Shown here one piece after another: positions 34,193 through 45,400 of a DNA stretch of 64,000 bases. The DNA is taken from contig JABUFB010000008.1 in NCBI GenBank assembly GCA_013314775.1, forward strand, positions 372,001 through 436,000, given 5' to 3'. Positions within the stretch are counted from its first letter, which is position 1, and each line of letters starts with the position of its first letter. The stretch is from Armatimonadota bacterium. GTDB taxonomy: Bacteria > Armatimonadota > Zipacnadia > Zipacnadales > JABUFB01. Below the pieces are notes generated by a model. The model was not told where the DNA came from, ran no database searches, and saw nothing but the letters and a program-made list of their open reading frames with translations. A program made the position numbers and the translations under genes.

Positions 34193-36952
34193 CTACCTGA
34201 CCATCCCGATCTTGACTTCGCTCCCCTGGGAACTGGCCTCCACAGTGGTCACCGGCAGACGCCAGTCCTTGAGCTGCTGATCGCAACCGTCGCCAAACGT
34301 GGCCTTGACCGCTTTGGCGAAAGCCTCGCGGCTCGAGCCCTTTGCGGGGACGTCGCGCAGGGCCGCGAAGAACGAACGGTAAGGCTCGCGGTCGATCATT
34401 CGCGATTTGCTGAACCCGTTGCTGTCCAGGAGTGCATACAGCATCCCTGCGACGACATTGCGGTCCAGCGAAGCGTCCTCGCCCTGGATGACGTACTCAT
34501 CCAGTGACTTCAGCGCGCGCTCGCGAGCTCGAACGACTTCCTCCTGCGGTAGCTTGACTGCGGCCGCACTGCCGATAGCATCTCGGGTCTCCGTCACGAG
34601 ATCGTACTGGAGGGATGCGGCCGCGAACTCCGCTACTCCCCCAAGAAGGTCCGGGTTCTCGCGCAGGAACGGGACGGCCTCACCGAGCACATTCGACGCG
34701 ATGTTCACCAGCCCCATACCCCATTGCGGCGGGTCCTTGATCTGGCAACCCGGCACCTTGAACGGATTGCCCTGGGTGCTCGCACATCCGCGGTCCACAA
34801 CGATGACCACGCGTTCAGCTTTGTCCGCCCCGGTCCAATCCTTGAGCACCCGCTGCGCCTCATCCCAGATATTCGGCATGTTGTACATGCGCATGAGCGG
34901 CGCTCGCGTGAACGGCGCCAGCACTACGCAGCCATCGCCGATGAACACGTCCATATTGGCCGGGACTATCTCGAACTGCTCGTACACCTTCCTGGTGATC
35001 TCGGTCATGTCATACTTGTCGGGATTGGTGGCGGCGTCCTGGAACTGCTCCCAGCAGATACGGGCATCGTCTGCGAGACCACAATCTTTGAAGTCGATAG
35101 CCAGCGACTCGAAAGCCGCCTGGGCCTCATCCCACAGGCCCAGGCGTATCTTGGCCTGAGCGTAAAGGTACAGAGCGGGAGCCGCAAGATCATGGCCCTG
35201 CATCTCCGTGATGGGAGCAAGCAATTCCGCCGCCCGGGCATATTCGCCTTGGCCCATGAGCATCGCGGCCTGGAAGTAGTGGGCCTCCGGAATCAGGTCG
35301 GAGACGCCGATGGCATATTTGATGTGGTGGTTGATCTCGGAGTAGGCGAAGCTGACTTTGAGATTGTACAGCTTCATCAACTCGTAGAACGCGTCCTTAT
35401 CCTGCTCAAGGCCGACCGGGAAAACGCCCGGGTACTCGGCCGAAAGCTCCGGATATATCTCCCGCGCCGTCTCCCAGTTCTTCTCATCCGCGTAGAAACT
35501 GATCAGCTTGCAGAATGAGAAAACCGGCACCGCACCATCTGTGAAGAAAGGCAGCCGCGTCGAGTTGAAGGGGAAGTGGATCACGATTTCCTGGTGGGTG
35601 TACGCAGCATCACCGGTGACCGGGCCGGTGTCGATGTCCCCGTAGGGCGTGTAGCAGCGGGCCACCATGCCGAGGGCATTGCACTGCAAAGAACTCCCCC
35701 TGAGGTTATTTGCGATGTACGCGAAAGCCTCGGTCGCTTTGTCGAGCGCGCTCAGCGAGCCGTCCGTCGGTATGGGGCCGGCATCGCCGGTGGACGCCTG
35801 GTAGTCCTCCTTCAGCCGATCAAGGTCCTCCGGGCCCGTTGCCTTATTGATCTCATTGAACAGGAATTCCTGGCGCAGGTAAGTCTGACCGATCTCGTAC
35901 CAGGCGTCGTCCCAAAGATCATTGCCGGGGAACCTCTCAATAAACTCGCGGAACTTCGCGACAGCCATCTCATGCATCCCGTTGTTCTGGTAGTGCTTGG
36001 CCTCGCCGTTCCACAGCTCCTTGGCGTCCTTCGCGGGGTTCCACGCCAGCGGGTCGTAAAGGTCCAATTCCTCGGGAGCACGCCCAGGATTCAGGCGCTG
36101 GACAATGTTGTTGGCCTCGCGCATGGCCTGGTTTGTGAGGTCGCTGCCGTACCAGTCCTTGATCAGCCTCTCATAGGCCTCCAACGCCTCCGGGAGTTTG
36201 TTCATCAGCCGGTAGCATTCCGCGATCCGCATCTGTGCATCATCAGCGCAATCGCAGTAGCGGAAGTCCCGAATCAGGTCGCTGCATGCGTTAATCGCCG
36301 ATGGATAATCCTGTATCTCCATGTACTTCTGGGACAGGATCGTCAGAGCGCGGGGGCAAAACTCACTCTTCGGATAGTTGTACGCCAACTGGTTCAGAGC
36401 GTCGAGGGCCTCGCGCGTCGCTTCGATGTGAGTGTACTCCTCCACAAGCGCCATGAGCGCATCGTCCGCCCACGTACTCTGGGGCCACTGCTGCACGATA
36501 TGTTCGTAGACCTTGATGGCACGCTCGTGGTCATAGTCCTTGCGGTAGAGATTCCCCAGCATCCACGCCCCGTCGTCCGCGAGGTCGCTGTCGGGGAACA
36601 TCTGCACCAGGCAGCGGTAGCCCCATTCCTCATTGCGGAAAGACTCGGGCCTGAAGGATGACACATACGCATAGTGCATATACGTGTCATCGGCGTACGG
36701 GGTGCCCGCGAAGCGGTTCAGGAATGCAGCATTGGCAACGATGGCCGCCTGGATTTCCTTCTCCTGGCGCACCTTGCAGCAGGTGTAGCTGGCCGTGGCT
36801 GCGTCTTCGTGCTGGTTGTAGTAAGTCAGGCGAGTGGGGAGAAGAGCGAGGTCTCGAAAGGATGATGTGAGGGTCGCGCCGATGTCAAAGTCCTGCGCCT
36901 GTGCTACCGACGCAATCGCGAGCACTCCGATCAGAATGAGGCCTTTACGCAT
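34193..36952 (-). CDS. Secreted long TPR protein
   Basis: 919 residues from the ATG at 36950-36952 with AGGAGGGG upstream. A signal peptide ends in AQAQ near 20. Multiple TPR-type repeats run from about 75 to 660, for example ERAIKVYEHIVQQWPQSTWADDALM and EALEAYERLIKDWYGSDL. They resemble the YbgF/BamD-type outer membrane lipoprotein repeats. The last 250 residues contain VERVVIVVDRG-like and GGVAEFAAASL segments that recall a degenerate gluzincin peptidase, but no HExxH is present, so I do not call a protease. It is flanked by its own promoter candidate and terminator. Function unknown; a periplasmic assembly or scaffold role is an inference. Confidence 0.8.
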   Translation of the reverse strand: MRKGLILIGVLAIASVAQAQDFDIGATLTSSFRDLALLPTRLTYYNQHEDAATASYTCCKVRQEKEIQAAIVANAAFLNRFAGTPYADDTYMHYAYVSSFRPESFRNEEWGYRCLVQMFPDSDLADDGAWMLGNLYRKDYDHERAIKVYEHIVQQWPQSTWADDALMALVEEYTHIEATREALDALNQLAYNYPKSEFCPRALTILSQKYMEIQDYPSAINACSDLIRDFRYCDCADDAQMRIAECYRLMNKLPEALEAYERLIKDWYGSDLTNQAMREANNIVQRLNPGRAPEELDLYDPLAWNPAKDAKELWNGEAKHYQNNGMHEMAVAKFREFIERFPGNDLWDDAWYEIGQTYLRQEFLFNEINKATGPEDLDRLKEDYQASTGDAGPIPTDGSLSALDKATEAFAYIANNLRGSSLQCNALGMVARCYTPYGDIDTGPVTGDAAYTHQEIVIHFPFNSTRLPFFTDGAVPVFSFCKLISFYADEKNWETAREIYPELSAEYPGVFPVGLEQDKDAFYELMKLYNLKVSFAYSEINHHIKYAIGVSDLIPEAHYFQAAMLMGQGEYARAAELLAPITEMQGHDLAAPALYLYAQAKIRLGLWDEAQAAFESLAIDFKDCGLADDARICWEQFQDAATNPDKYDMTEITRKVYEQFEIVPANMDVFIGDGCVVLAPFTRAPLMRMYNMPNIWDEAQRVLKDWTGADKAERVVIVVDRGCASTQGNPFKVPGCQIKDPPQWGMGLVNIASNVLGEAVPFLRENPDLLGGVAEFAAASLQYDLVTETRDAIGSAAAVKLPQEEVVRARERALKSLDEYVIQGEDASLDRNVVAGMLYALLDSNGFSKSRMIDREPYRSFFAALRDVPAKGSSREAFAKAVKATFGDGCDQQLKDWRLPVTTVEASSQGSEVKIGMVR

Positions 36953-37032
36953 GCCGTTGCCCCTCCTGGAGAGCAGCAGTATGGGCGCCATCGGACATGG
37001 ACTGGCTCAATCTATCCATTTTGCCCGGATAT

Positions 37033-37061
37033 ATCTTAACCATCGGCCAGAGCCGATACAA
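37033..37061 (-). promoter_or_regulatory. Promoter candidate for the TPR gene
   Basis: Read leftward: TTGTAT (37061-37056), 17-base spacer, TAAGAT (37038-37033), in an A+T-richer patch about 80 bases before the start codon. Confidence 0.4.
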
Positions 37062-37083
37062 GACGGAAACTGGAATTTGCACC

Positions 37084-40000
37084 CTATCGCCCCATCGCGC
37101 GTCTCGTCAAACCCTCGATCTCCTTTGCCACGGCCTCCCGGTGCCGCAGCATCGCGTCTGGATCCCTGCTGAAATGGGTGTAGTCCCGGGATATTTCCTC
37201 CCCGACCCGCAAGAGAGTGTGCCCCGGGCTGAGTTCCCGGAGAATCCAGAGGTATTCATAGTCTTCGATGCCGTCGCGAACGGTCTCCAGGCGGATGGAC
37301 GACAGGGGCTCGAAGTTCCGGCCGGGATAGAGCAGCCAACCATCGCCGTTCACCTTGAACTCCTTGTAGGTCGCAAGGTCCCGGCAGTCCCAGTCGGCCT
37401 CATCCGGCCAGCGCTGTCCCTCGGCTTTGTCTGGCAGCAATCCAAACCAGTAGTTGACGCGCCAGTACAGGAAGCCCGTGCAATCCTTTTGCCAGGTTTG
37501 CCAGAAGAGCACCCGATGGTCGATTGCGGGCTGATCGATGAAGAAATTGGCGAACGGAGGCTTCGGCCCGCAGCAGACATAGAGCCACGTGACATCGCCT
37601 TCGGCGCGGCGAGCTTCGAAGAATGCGTCGTCCTGGTTGGCCGTCAATGCGCACCAGATGCGCACCGTTTCGTTGAGCTCAGCGGGCGTCCGGTTGGTGT
37701 AGTAGGTCTGCATGATGGGCGCGTCGGGCTCGAGTTCCAGCACCCTGCGGTAGGCAGCGCTCACCGCCTCGTACTCATCGGGACGCGCCTCGTCCCATCC
37801 GTACACATGCCCGTAGGGCAGCCAGCCCTTCTCTCGCCAGTGGTCAATCTGTTGCCCGACCCGCTTCTGGATCTCCACGACCTCGGTTCTCAGTTCGAAG
37901 TCGTCAATCACAACGTCCTTACCCTCGCACTCGGCTACGAGATCATCAATGTAAATGCGCAGGGGGCGGTCTTTGTTGTCGATCACGAACTGGAAGTTAT
38001 CGCAGGCCGCCAAAGTGTCCAGATCAAGGGCAACCCCAGTCTGATTGTGGCGGTACTGCGAGACAGGGATGCGGACTTCATGCCAGCCCTCTTCGGCGAT
38101 CGTGAACGTTGTGATCCACCGGTCCGGAAATCTGTTCACGAAGGCGACGATGCGCTCGCCGACCATGTCCGCGGTCTCGGGCTTCACCCAGAAGCGGAAT
38201 GCCTTGCAGCCGGCTCTGCTCAACTCGCGCCCTTCCATGGGGCGGCTCAGTGAGGCCCAGGAGTCAATCTTCGGCCACTTCATCAACCCCGCGCGTTCCC
38301 CGGAATGCACCACGTCTCGCACGTACTCCATCCCTTGCGCGTTCGCAGCGTGCCAGCCGAAGTGGCCCACGCTTGCCATGCTCACCCCCAGAGGTGGCAG
38401 GCGGTCGACAATAGCCTCCATACACGCGTCGCTGACCGTGTAGTCCGGGGCGAGGGTACCATCTCCGCGGACCACCTCGCCGACATACGACTGGCCTACC
38501 GCAGTCGGTGTGACCCGGTAATCCAGGAGGAACTGATTCCAGCGAGTGAATACATCAGGCGGCAGATTTGCTTTGTAGTCGCTGCTGCCCGTGTACCAGC
38601 GGGATATTTCGGCAGCTGAGCAACCGAAGGGCGTGGCGAGATGCTGCCTGCGGGGCAGGTCGAATCCGAAGACCCGCAGTCTCAGGGACATTTCGCAGCG
38701 TTCCTCCCCCGCCGACACGCTGACGGTACCTGTGTACTCGCCCTTCGGCGTGCCCGGGGGAATGTAGAGGCGCAACCAGATGGGCTGAAGCTCGCCGGCG
38801 CGCAAGGTAAAGGGCGCGTCCGGCAGGAGCGGGTCAGGCCAGGCGCCCACGCGGAGGGTGGCATAGCCCGGCTCCCCTGTTTCGATATAACCCACGCGGC
38901 TGACCTTGATATTGTCGCGGGAGATCGTGTTCCCCTCGCCATCCGCCAGGTCGCTCACAGCCACGCGGCACCCCTCAATATCCTTTTCTGAAAGAGACAC
39001 CGCAACTATCTGTGCGCTCTCGTACTCGTTTCCGGCCGCGGAGACTTCCAGCGACCGGGACACTTCCCCCTGGAACCCCTGACCGTCGCGGAACACTTTC
39101 TCGAGAGGAGACGCCACCGCCAGCCCGAAGGAAGGCTGCCTGCCTCCTTTGGACCACTCCGTCCACACTCGGAGCCTGAGAGTTGCCGCCGCAAGCTCGG
39201 AGACTTTCGCATTCAGCGCCGCGATGCGTCCCGTGAGTTGCGGCCAGGTATTCGCGGCGACCGTCTCGGGCGCTGCCAGCAGGCGCTCCAGCGCCTCCAG
39301 CTCTGCTTTGGCTTCCGGCAGGAGAGCGGGAACTGCGCCGGCGAGGGCCGTGGGCACACCGTCCAGGCTCAGCGCCCCGGCCAGAGACCGGAGCCGCTCT
39401 GCAAGGGGTGCCAGCCGGTCGTTCGCGATCCGCGCCAGCCGCGGGGTGAGGTTCGCCGGGACATCTTCAAGCGCCCCGAGGCGCGCGGGATTGTGGAAGC
39501 TGCCAAAAGTGCAGGACCACGAACTCGCCTGTCCGGATGCCTTATCCGCACGGCCCAGATTGATGAACCAGCGGTTCCCGGCGCCAAGCTCAAGGGGCAA
39601 TTCGCGGACCGGGATGGCCATCTCGACGGTCCAGGCATCCGAGGTCTCCTGCGCTGCGGCAGTCCAACCCGCATTCCAGGATGCGTCCGTGCGCTGCGAG
39701 TCATACCGTGTACCCAGGGAGTTGACCACGAACTGGCAGTAATCTCCGCGCGCGGGGCCGGTTGATATGAAGACTTCCACATCATCGTCCATCCAGACCG
39801 GGCCGTCCCGCTCTGTGACCGTCTTGACCAGGGGCACGCCGGGCTTGCGGGGGCAGTGGAAGGCGACATAGAGGCTTTCGCTATCTCCTGCCACCCACGC
39901 GCGGGTATCCAGGTCTGGAACGGAGCCGTCGTTCACGCGGAAACCGGACAGCGCCCTGCCCGCGTCCCAGCAGGCTTCGGAGAGCAAGCCGTCGATTTCG

Positions 40001-40587
40001 GGCGGGGCTTCCACAGTTGAGCAGGTCACCGTCGGTGTCCCGTATGCCGCAATATCATCGAACCAGACCGTGCCCGTGCCCCGGAGAAGTGGTACAAGGC
40101 AAATGTGGTCGACACCCTCGGGGACGGTGAATCGGTGGGTCTCCTTGCGCCAGTCGAAGGTGCCCGTCCAATTGGCTGTTGCTCGACCGCCCACAATCTC
40201 TTGGACGCCCTCTCGCAACTGCACGTCCATCCCGCAAGAGCCTTCGACCCCTTCGGCCTTGATCCAGAACTCCACCACGATCTCCTGCCCCGGCTCCACG
40301 GGTGTGGCGGGATGGTGCCAGGTGCAGATGCCGTCGAAGGTCGGGTCAGTGATGCGCAGGCGGCCGCTGAACAGGCCGGAATGGTGCTCCTCCGCATCCA
40401 TTTCGCTCGAGACACCATCGTGTGCGTTGCGCGGAGGCCAGATGCCCCAGTCTGCGGCGGCTGGAGGCACGCCCTGCTCGAACCCGCCATTGCGCACCAG
40501 GTCGGGAGTAGCCCCGTTGTCACCCAGGCATTGGGGGGCAAGGAGGAGGATCGTCAAGAGATGGAGAGATTGTATCGTTCGGGGCAT
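37084..40587 (-). CDS. Large secreted DUF4091 protein with carbohydrate-binding-like domains
   Basis: 1167 residues from the ATG at 40585-40587 with a GAGG 9 bases upstream. A signal peptide ends near 22. The N-terminus has a jelly-roll region (NGGFEQGVP, WFDDIAAYG), then a CBM9/DOMON-like domain (PEIDGLLSEACWD, WMDDDVEVFISTGP). A middle Ig-like domain with linkers (PKGEYTGTVSVSAG) precedes a glycoside-hydrolase-like barrel. The C-terminal DUF4091 signature is visible in GRNFEPLSSIRLETVRDGIEDYEYLWIL. DUF4091 is related to GH123-type enzymes, but no activity is established here. The gene lies between purA and the TPR gene, same strand. The likely role is polysaccharide or glycan breakdown outside the cell; catalytic residues not assigned. 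Confidence 0.88.
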   Translation of the reverse strand: MPRTIQSLHLLTILLLAPQCLGDNGATPDLVRNGGFEQGVPPAAADWGIWPPRNAHDGVSSEMDAEEHHSGLFSGRLRITDPTFDGICTWHHPATPVEPGQEIVVEFWIKAEGVEGSCGMDVQLREGVQEIVGGRATANWTGTFDWRKETHRFTVPEGVDHICLVPLLRGTGTVWFDDIAAYGTPTVTCSTVEAPPEIDGLLSEACWDAGRALSGFRVNDGSVPDLDTRAWVAGDSESLYVAFHCPRKPGVPLVKTVTERDGPVWMDDDVEVFISTGPARGDYCQFVVNSLGTRYDSQRTDASWNAGWTAAAQETSDAWTVEMAIPVRELPLELGAGNRWFINLGRADKASGQASSWSCTFGSFHNPARLGALEDVPANLTPRLARIANDRLAPLAERLRSLAGALSLDGVPTALAGAVPALLPEAKAELEALERLLAAPETVAANTWPQLTGRIAALNAKVSELAAATLRLRVWTEWSKGGRQPSFGLAVASPLEKVFRDGQGFQGEVSRSLEVSAAGNEYESAQIVAVSLSEKDIEGCRVAVSDLADGEGNTISRDNIKVSRVGYIETGEPGYATLRVGAWPDPLLPDAPFTLRAGELQPIWLRLYIPPGTPKGEYTGTVSVSAGEERCEMSLRLRVFGFDLPRRQHLATPFGCSAAEISRWYTGSSDYKANLPPDVFTRWNQFLLDYRVTPTAVGQSYVGEVVRGDGTLAPDYTVSDACMEAIVDRLPPLGVSMASVGHFGWHAANAQGMEYVRDVVHSGERAGLMKWPKIDSWASLSRPMEGRELSRAGCKAFRFWVKPETADMVGERIVAFVNRFPDRWITTFTIAEEGWHEVRIPVSQYRHNQTGVALDLDTLAACDNFQFVIDNKDRPLRIYIDDLVAECEGKDVVIDDFELRTEVVEIQKRVGQQIDHWREKGWLPYGHVYGWDEARPDEYEAVSAAYRRVLELEPDAPIMQTYYTNRTPAELNETVRIWCALTANQDDAFFEARRAEGDVTWLYVCCGPKPPFANFFIDQPAIDHRVLFWQTWQKDCTGFLYWRVNYWFGLLPDKAEGQRWPDEADWDCRDLATYKEFKVNGDGWLLYPGRNFEPLSSIRLETVRDGIEDYEYLWILRELSPGHTLLRVGEEISRDYTHFSRDPDAMLRHREAVAKEIEGLTRRAMGR

Positions 40588-40734
40588 CGCCAAGACCTCG
40601 CGGATCGCGTCTCGTCGGGAAGCTTCACCGTCCTCGTTCTCCGCATGCAGCGCCCATTCCTGCCGCACCAAAAGCAATGGCGGCAGGGTAGACCCGCCGC
40701 CGCGCACTACTCTCCGAAGGTCGGTTCGGTTTCG

Positions 40735-42015
40735 TCAGGCCCGTATGATCGTCTGGTCCCGCGCCGGCCCCACCGAAACCATGCCCACGGGGATCCCCGT
40801 GATCTCTTCGATGAACTCCACGTACCTCCGAGCGTTCTCGGGCAGGTCCTCGTATCTGCGGCACCCCGAGATGTCCGTCTTCCAGCCATCCAGCATTTCG
40901 TAGATCGGCTTCGCTTCGCTCATCAAGTCTACGTTGCTAGGGACCATCTCGTGGCGCCGGCCAGCTATATCGTATGCCACGCAGACGGGCAACTTCTCAA
41001 ACACATCGAGAACATCAAGAAGCGTGAGCGCGATGCTGGTTGCGCCGTTGAGTCGCGCGGACGTGCGCACCACCACAAGATCCGGCCACCCACAGCGGCG
41101 TGGGCGACCCGTAGTGGTTCCGTACTCATAGCCGCGTTCGCGGATGAGGTCGCCGTCCGGGCCCTTGTCTTCGGTCGGGAAAGGCCCGGCCCCGACGCGC
41201 GTGGTGTAGGCCTTGGCAACGATATAGACATCATCGATGACCGTGGGACCAATCCCCGTTCCAAGACATGCCCCACCGGCGATGGGATGCGAAGAAGTCA
41301 CGAATGGGAAGGTGCCGCAGTCGAGGTCAAGGAATGTGCCCTGTGCGCCTTCCATGACCACATTGCCGCCATTGTCCACCACCTTCATGAGCAGCGCGCG
41401 GGTGTCGCCGATGTACTCGCGCACCTCGCCGGCCACGGCCCACACCTCGTCGAAGACCTCGTCCGCCTTTAGGCCCTCATGCCCGTACAGTTCACGGAAA
41501 ATCACGTTCTTCACTGCAAGCTGCTCATCAATGCGCGCCTTGAGATCATCCGCGGACAGCAGGTCGAACATGCGAACCGGACGGGGCATGCGGGCCGTTT
41601 TGTCCGTGTAGGCCGGCCCTATTCCACGCCGTGTAGTGCCGATACTTCCTGCTCCTCGAGAATCCTCCTGGAGGCCGTCCAAGAGGCGGTGGTATGGCAT
41701 GATCACGTGGGCGCAGCCGCTGATGCGCAGCCCCTTGCAGGTGATGCCGCGCTCCTTCAGTCCGTGAATCTCTTCCACCAGGGAGGTCACGTCGATCACG
41801 GTTCCGTCGCCCATGATGGACAGGCAGCCCTCGTGGAGAATGCCGGACGGAATCAGGTGCAGCTTGAACTTCTCACCACCGACGACCACCGTGTGACCGG
41901 CATTGCTTCCACCCTGATAACGGACCACTGCATCCGCGTTCTCCGCGAGGATGTCGGTGATCTTGCCTTTGCCTTCATCGCCCCACTGGGCGCCCACCAC
42001 GACCTTGACCGCCAT
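40735..42015 (-). CDS. purA: Adenylosuccinate synthetase
   Basis: 426 residues, full length. The start is ATG at 42013-42015; AAGGAG lies 9 bases upstream. A TTG at 42024 directly abuts that RBS and is rejected. GAQWGDEGKGKITD is the GTP-binding loop with the catalytic Asp. NAGHTVVVGGEKFKLHLIPSG and the C-terminal SVGPARDQTI match the family. It catalyses the GTP-dependent step from IMP to adenylosuccinate. A hairpin terminator lies 33 bases upstream of the start. Confidence 0.96.
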   Translation of the reverse strand: MAVKVVVGAQWGDEGKGKITDILAENADAVVRYQGGSNAGHTVVVGGEKFKLHLIPSGILHEGCLSIMGDGTVIDVTSLVEEIHGLKERGITCKGLRISGCAHVIMPYHRLLDGLQEDSRGAGSIGTTRRGIGPAYTDKTARMPRPVRMFDLLSADDLKARIDEQLAVKNVIFRELYGHEGLKADEVFDEVWAVAGEVREYIGDTRALLMKVVDNGGNVVMEGAQGTFLDLDCGTFPFVTSSHPIAGGACLGTGIGPTVIDDVYIVAKAYTTRVGAGPFPTEDKGPDGDLIRERGYEYGTTTGRPRRCGWPDLVVVRTSARLNGATSIALTLLDVLDVFEKLPVCVAYDIAGRRHEMVPSNVDLMSEAKPIYEMLDGWKTDISGCRRYEDLPENARRYVEFIEEITGIPVGMVSVGPARDQTIIRA

Positions 42016-42047
42016 GCAACTCAACTCCTTCGACTCGTCGAAGCACG

Positions 42048-42077
42048 AAAAAGACCCAGGTGGAGTCCCCTGGGTCT
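42048..42077 (-). terminator. Intrinsic terminator between the hybrid kinase and purA
   Basis: Perfect 9-base stem (42052-42060 with 42069-42077), 8-base loop, and a run of T on the leftward strand (42051-42048). It is 370 bases past the kinase stop and only 33 before purA, so it may end readthrough or act in a purA leader. Confidence 0.65.
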
Positions 42078-42446
42078 AAGCACACAAAACCGCGGGATCG
42101 GGGTCCCGTACGGTGAGTTTAGCCCCGCGGGGTGTTTGTGTCAAGGCCCGCAGACGGCCCACCAAGCGACGAGCAGACGGGGTGGGCCAGCCCAAGGCCT
42201 CTTGCATCCCCGGCTCCGGGCTGAAAAGCCTCGGGTCGCTGTTGTGGCATTGGAGCCTGCCAGTGGACAAGGTGCCTACCTGCGGTTAAATCCAGGAGGG
42301 CCCCTCCGCGTTTCTCCGCCACAGCCCTGCTATAAGCGGTTGCCCGCATCGCGGCCTGTAAGCCAAACCACCGCTCGCGAGAACCGCAGACGTCCGCACC
42401 AAGAGCCAGAACGCCTTTGGGCTCCAATAGCATGCGACTGCAAGCA
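42078..42446 (-). other. Gene-free gap
   Basis: 369 bases with no convincing gene. It holds a CCCCGCGGGG palindrome at 42123-42132. If the terminator at 42048 belongs to a purA leader, its promoter would lie here. I found no clear hexamer pair and no T-box or purine-riboswitch core. Confidence 0.5.
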
Positions 42447-45400
42447 TCAATCCGGGACAGGGGCTTGCTCCGAAGCTTCCGCCAGGGTCTGCAGCACGGC
42501 GTTTATCAGGTCATCCAGCGCGAAAGGCTTAGCGAGAAGGCGCGCAGCACCCTGGGCACGCAGATCGCTCGCGAGGGCGTCTGTATCACTGCGACCGGAA
42601 ACAACGATAGCCGGCACGCCGATCTCACGAGCGCAGCGCAGAACATCGCCCCCTCCACCACCGGGCATCAAGTAGTCGGTTACCACCAGATCTACGACGC
42701 AGCTCTTCAACAGGTTCAGTGCCGACGGAGCGTCAGCCGCCACGACCACTTCAAAACCTCGCTGCTGAAGGAATGCGTCGAGAAGGCTCCGCAGGTCGGG
42801 CTCGTCTTCAGCCACCAGCAGGCGGCGGCGGGTGCGGTCGTCGAGGCGGCAGGGCATCGATTTCGTTTCCGGTTCAGGCGGCTGCTCGCCTTTTCCCTCA
42901 GCGAACCGGAGCTCAAAGACCGTGCCTTCACCCACCTCACTCGTGAGGGAAATGGTCCCCCCATGGGCTTCCACGATGCTGCGCGAAACCGACAGGCCCA
43001 GGCCGGAGCCGGGGATGTCGCTTTCGCCCAGGCGTCCCTTGGTGGTGAAGAACGGTTCGAAGACTCGGGACCGGTACTCGGGCGGGATACCGATGCCCGT
43101 ATCGGCCACTGTAACTACCACCTGCCTCTGCCCGTCGGCGCCTGTGTCGATGCGTGTCTCAATTGTCAGAGTTCCGCCGCCGGCCATTGCGTGGCAGGCA
43201 TTGATGAAGAGATTGAGGAAGACCTGTTCGAGCTGTCCGGCGTCAGCCCAAATGGTGCAGTTGCCGGCACCGTAGCGCCGCTCCACCTCAACGGATGCGT
43301 TTGCAAGCTCCCGCGAGTTCATGCGAAGAGCAGCCTCGATTGCCTCTTCGATGTTCACCGGTGCCCGGCGTGGCTCCACGGGCCGAGCGAAACTCGTCAG
43401 ATTGCGGCAGATCTCGGACCCCCGCGCCGTGCCTCGGTGCACGGCATCGATCAGTTCGTCGAAGTCCTCCGGACGACGGTAGGCCTCGGCGAGCTGGGCG
43501 CGTCCGCTCATGACCGCCAGGATGTTATTGAACTCATGGGCAACCCCGGCGGCCAGTTGTCCTACGGCGGCAAGGCGTTGGGACTCCTCGGCTTGTCGCT
43601 GCTCCGTGAGATCGGAAACGAACACGGCAACTCGCTGGACGTCCCCTGCTTCGTCCACAATCGGGTATAGAGTGATGGAATAGTGGCGCCCATCATCTGA
43701 GCCGTCGAAGCGAGCGGGCTGTCCGGTGCGAAGAGCTTGCTCGGCGTGAGGTTCGGCGGCTCTGACTAGTTGGGCAGGGATGACCGCAGCGACACGAGCT
43801 CCCACGAGCCGTTCGGTGGGTCTCCTCAACTCGGCAGCCATGGCGTCGTTGATGGCTTCGATGCGCCAGTCGCGGCTGACCAGCATAGCCATGTCGTGAG
43901 TCGCATTGAGCATGACCCAGCCGGCGCGTTCACTTGCCCGCAGAGCCTGCTCAGTGCGCTTGCGTTCCAGAATATTGCCCAGGAGAGAGCAGTAAATGGC
44001 GATGATGTCCTGGAGGTTTGGGTCAACGGGGCCGCCACTTATGGCACAGTCATTCAGGAAGAAGCCCAGAGACTTGGTTGCAGACCGGATCGGCGTATGA
44101 GCAACCCACCCGGTACCTACATCCACCATTGCGCCCTCGCGCATTTCACGCTGGGTGATAACCGGGGCATTCCAATGTTGGCTACAGGCCTCGTCTTGCA
44201 AATCCGTCAGGGTAGGCCATGCGTCCTGGCAGATGTCCCGCTCATCTGTCGTCCGGCCCTGGAGGTCAGTGCCGAAGGTTCCCTGCACCGTATCGCCATA
44301 GGCCAGATAAACCGAACACCGCTCGACACCCAGCCTCTCCCGGGGCAGTTCAACGGCCTTGCGGAGCATCTCGTCCAGGTCGTCGCATGCGATGAGTTCG
44401 TCAGCGATCGAGACCACCTGGCGCAGGCCCTGAGCCAGCCTTTCGATCCTCACCTCGCTCGCCTTGCGATCCGTTAGGTCCGTTACGATGGTCACCGCGC
44501 CGGTCACATTTCCATGGGCGTCGGTGACCGGTGCAGAATCAAGGGACACCCAGACGGTCGCAGCGCTGGTCGTCGCCTGGTAGGGCCCCTCATAGTGCCC
44601 TGGATGCCCATCCAGCGCGGCCCGGATACAGGACAAGACCCTGGTGTCTTTCAGGGTCTTCAGGTCCAGGCCTGCAAGCCGCTCGCGCGTTGTCTGGAGA
44701 ATCTCAATGAACCGGTCATTGCATTCGGTCAGGATCAGGTCAGTGTCACAATGAAAGATCCCCACCGGCGATCGCTCGAAGAGCAGGCGCCAGCGCTGCT
44801 CGCTCTGGGCCAGCTGCTCCGCGGCGCGAGCACGCTGGGTAATGTCGCGGAAAACACAGGTGCGTGGCGCCGGGCCGCTCCCGCTCCTGTCAAGCGTCGA
44901 GACCCGCACATCATACAGCCTCCCAGCGCGCTCGACAGTCGCTGTCTGGTCAGTGCTGTTCGCGGGTTCGACCAGAAGCGATAGAAGCTCGGGCCAGTCC
45001 CCGAGGGCTTCGGCGACATGTGTCCCAAGGCAGTCCGCCGCCGCCAAACCGGTGATTTCCTCTCCGGCCGGGTTCATATCGATGATGCGGCCTTGACCGT
45101 TGAGTACGATCACGCCGTCACGCATTGCCGACACGATTGCCTCACAGGCAATAGGGACGGTCTCCAGAAAGCCGTGCTTGAAGAGACCCCAGAAAATGAA
45201 GGCGCCGGTGGCCAGAAAGGCGTAGGGAGTGAGGTCCAGATTCAGACCCCGGAAGGCCCCTGCGATGAAGGCGATGTTTGCGACCCACGGCGGGGCGACC
45301 CCAGCGAGTACGATAGCCGCCTGGCCGCGGAAGAGCCGAGGGGTTTGTAGCATGGACTGGAGAAGGATAACGGTGCCGGCGAGAAGGAGCGCGTAAGCGT

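Noticed and set aside
34193-36952. Active metallopeptidase
   Set aside because: No HExxH or other zinc motif is visible.
42078-42446. T-box or purine riboswitch upstream of purA
   Set aside because: I could not find the T-box AGGGTGGTACCGCG motif nor a purine aptamer core.
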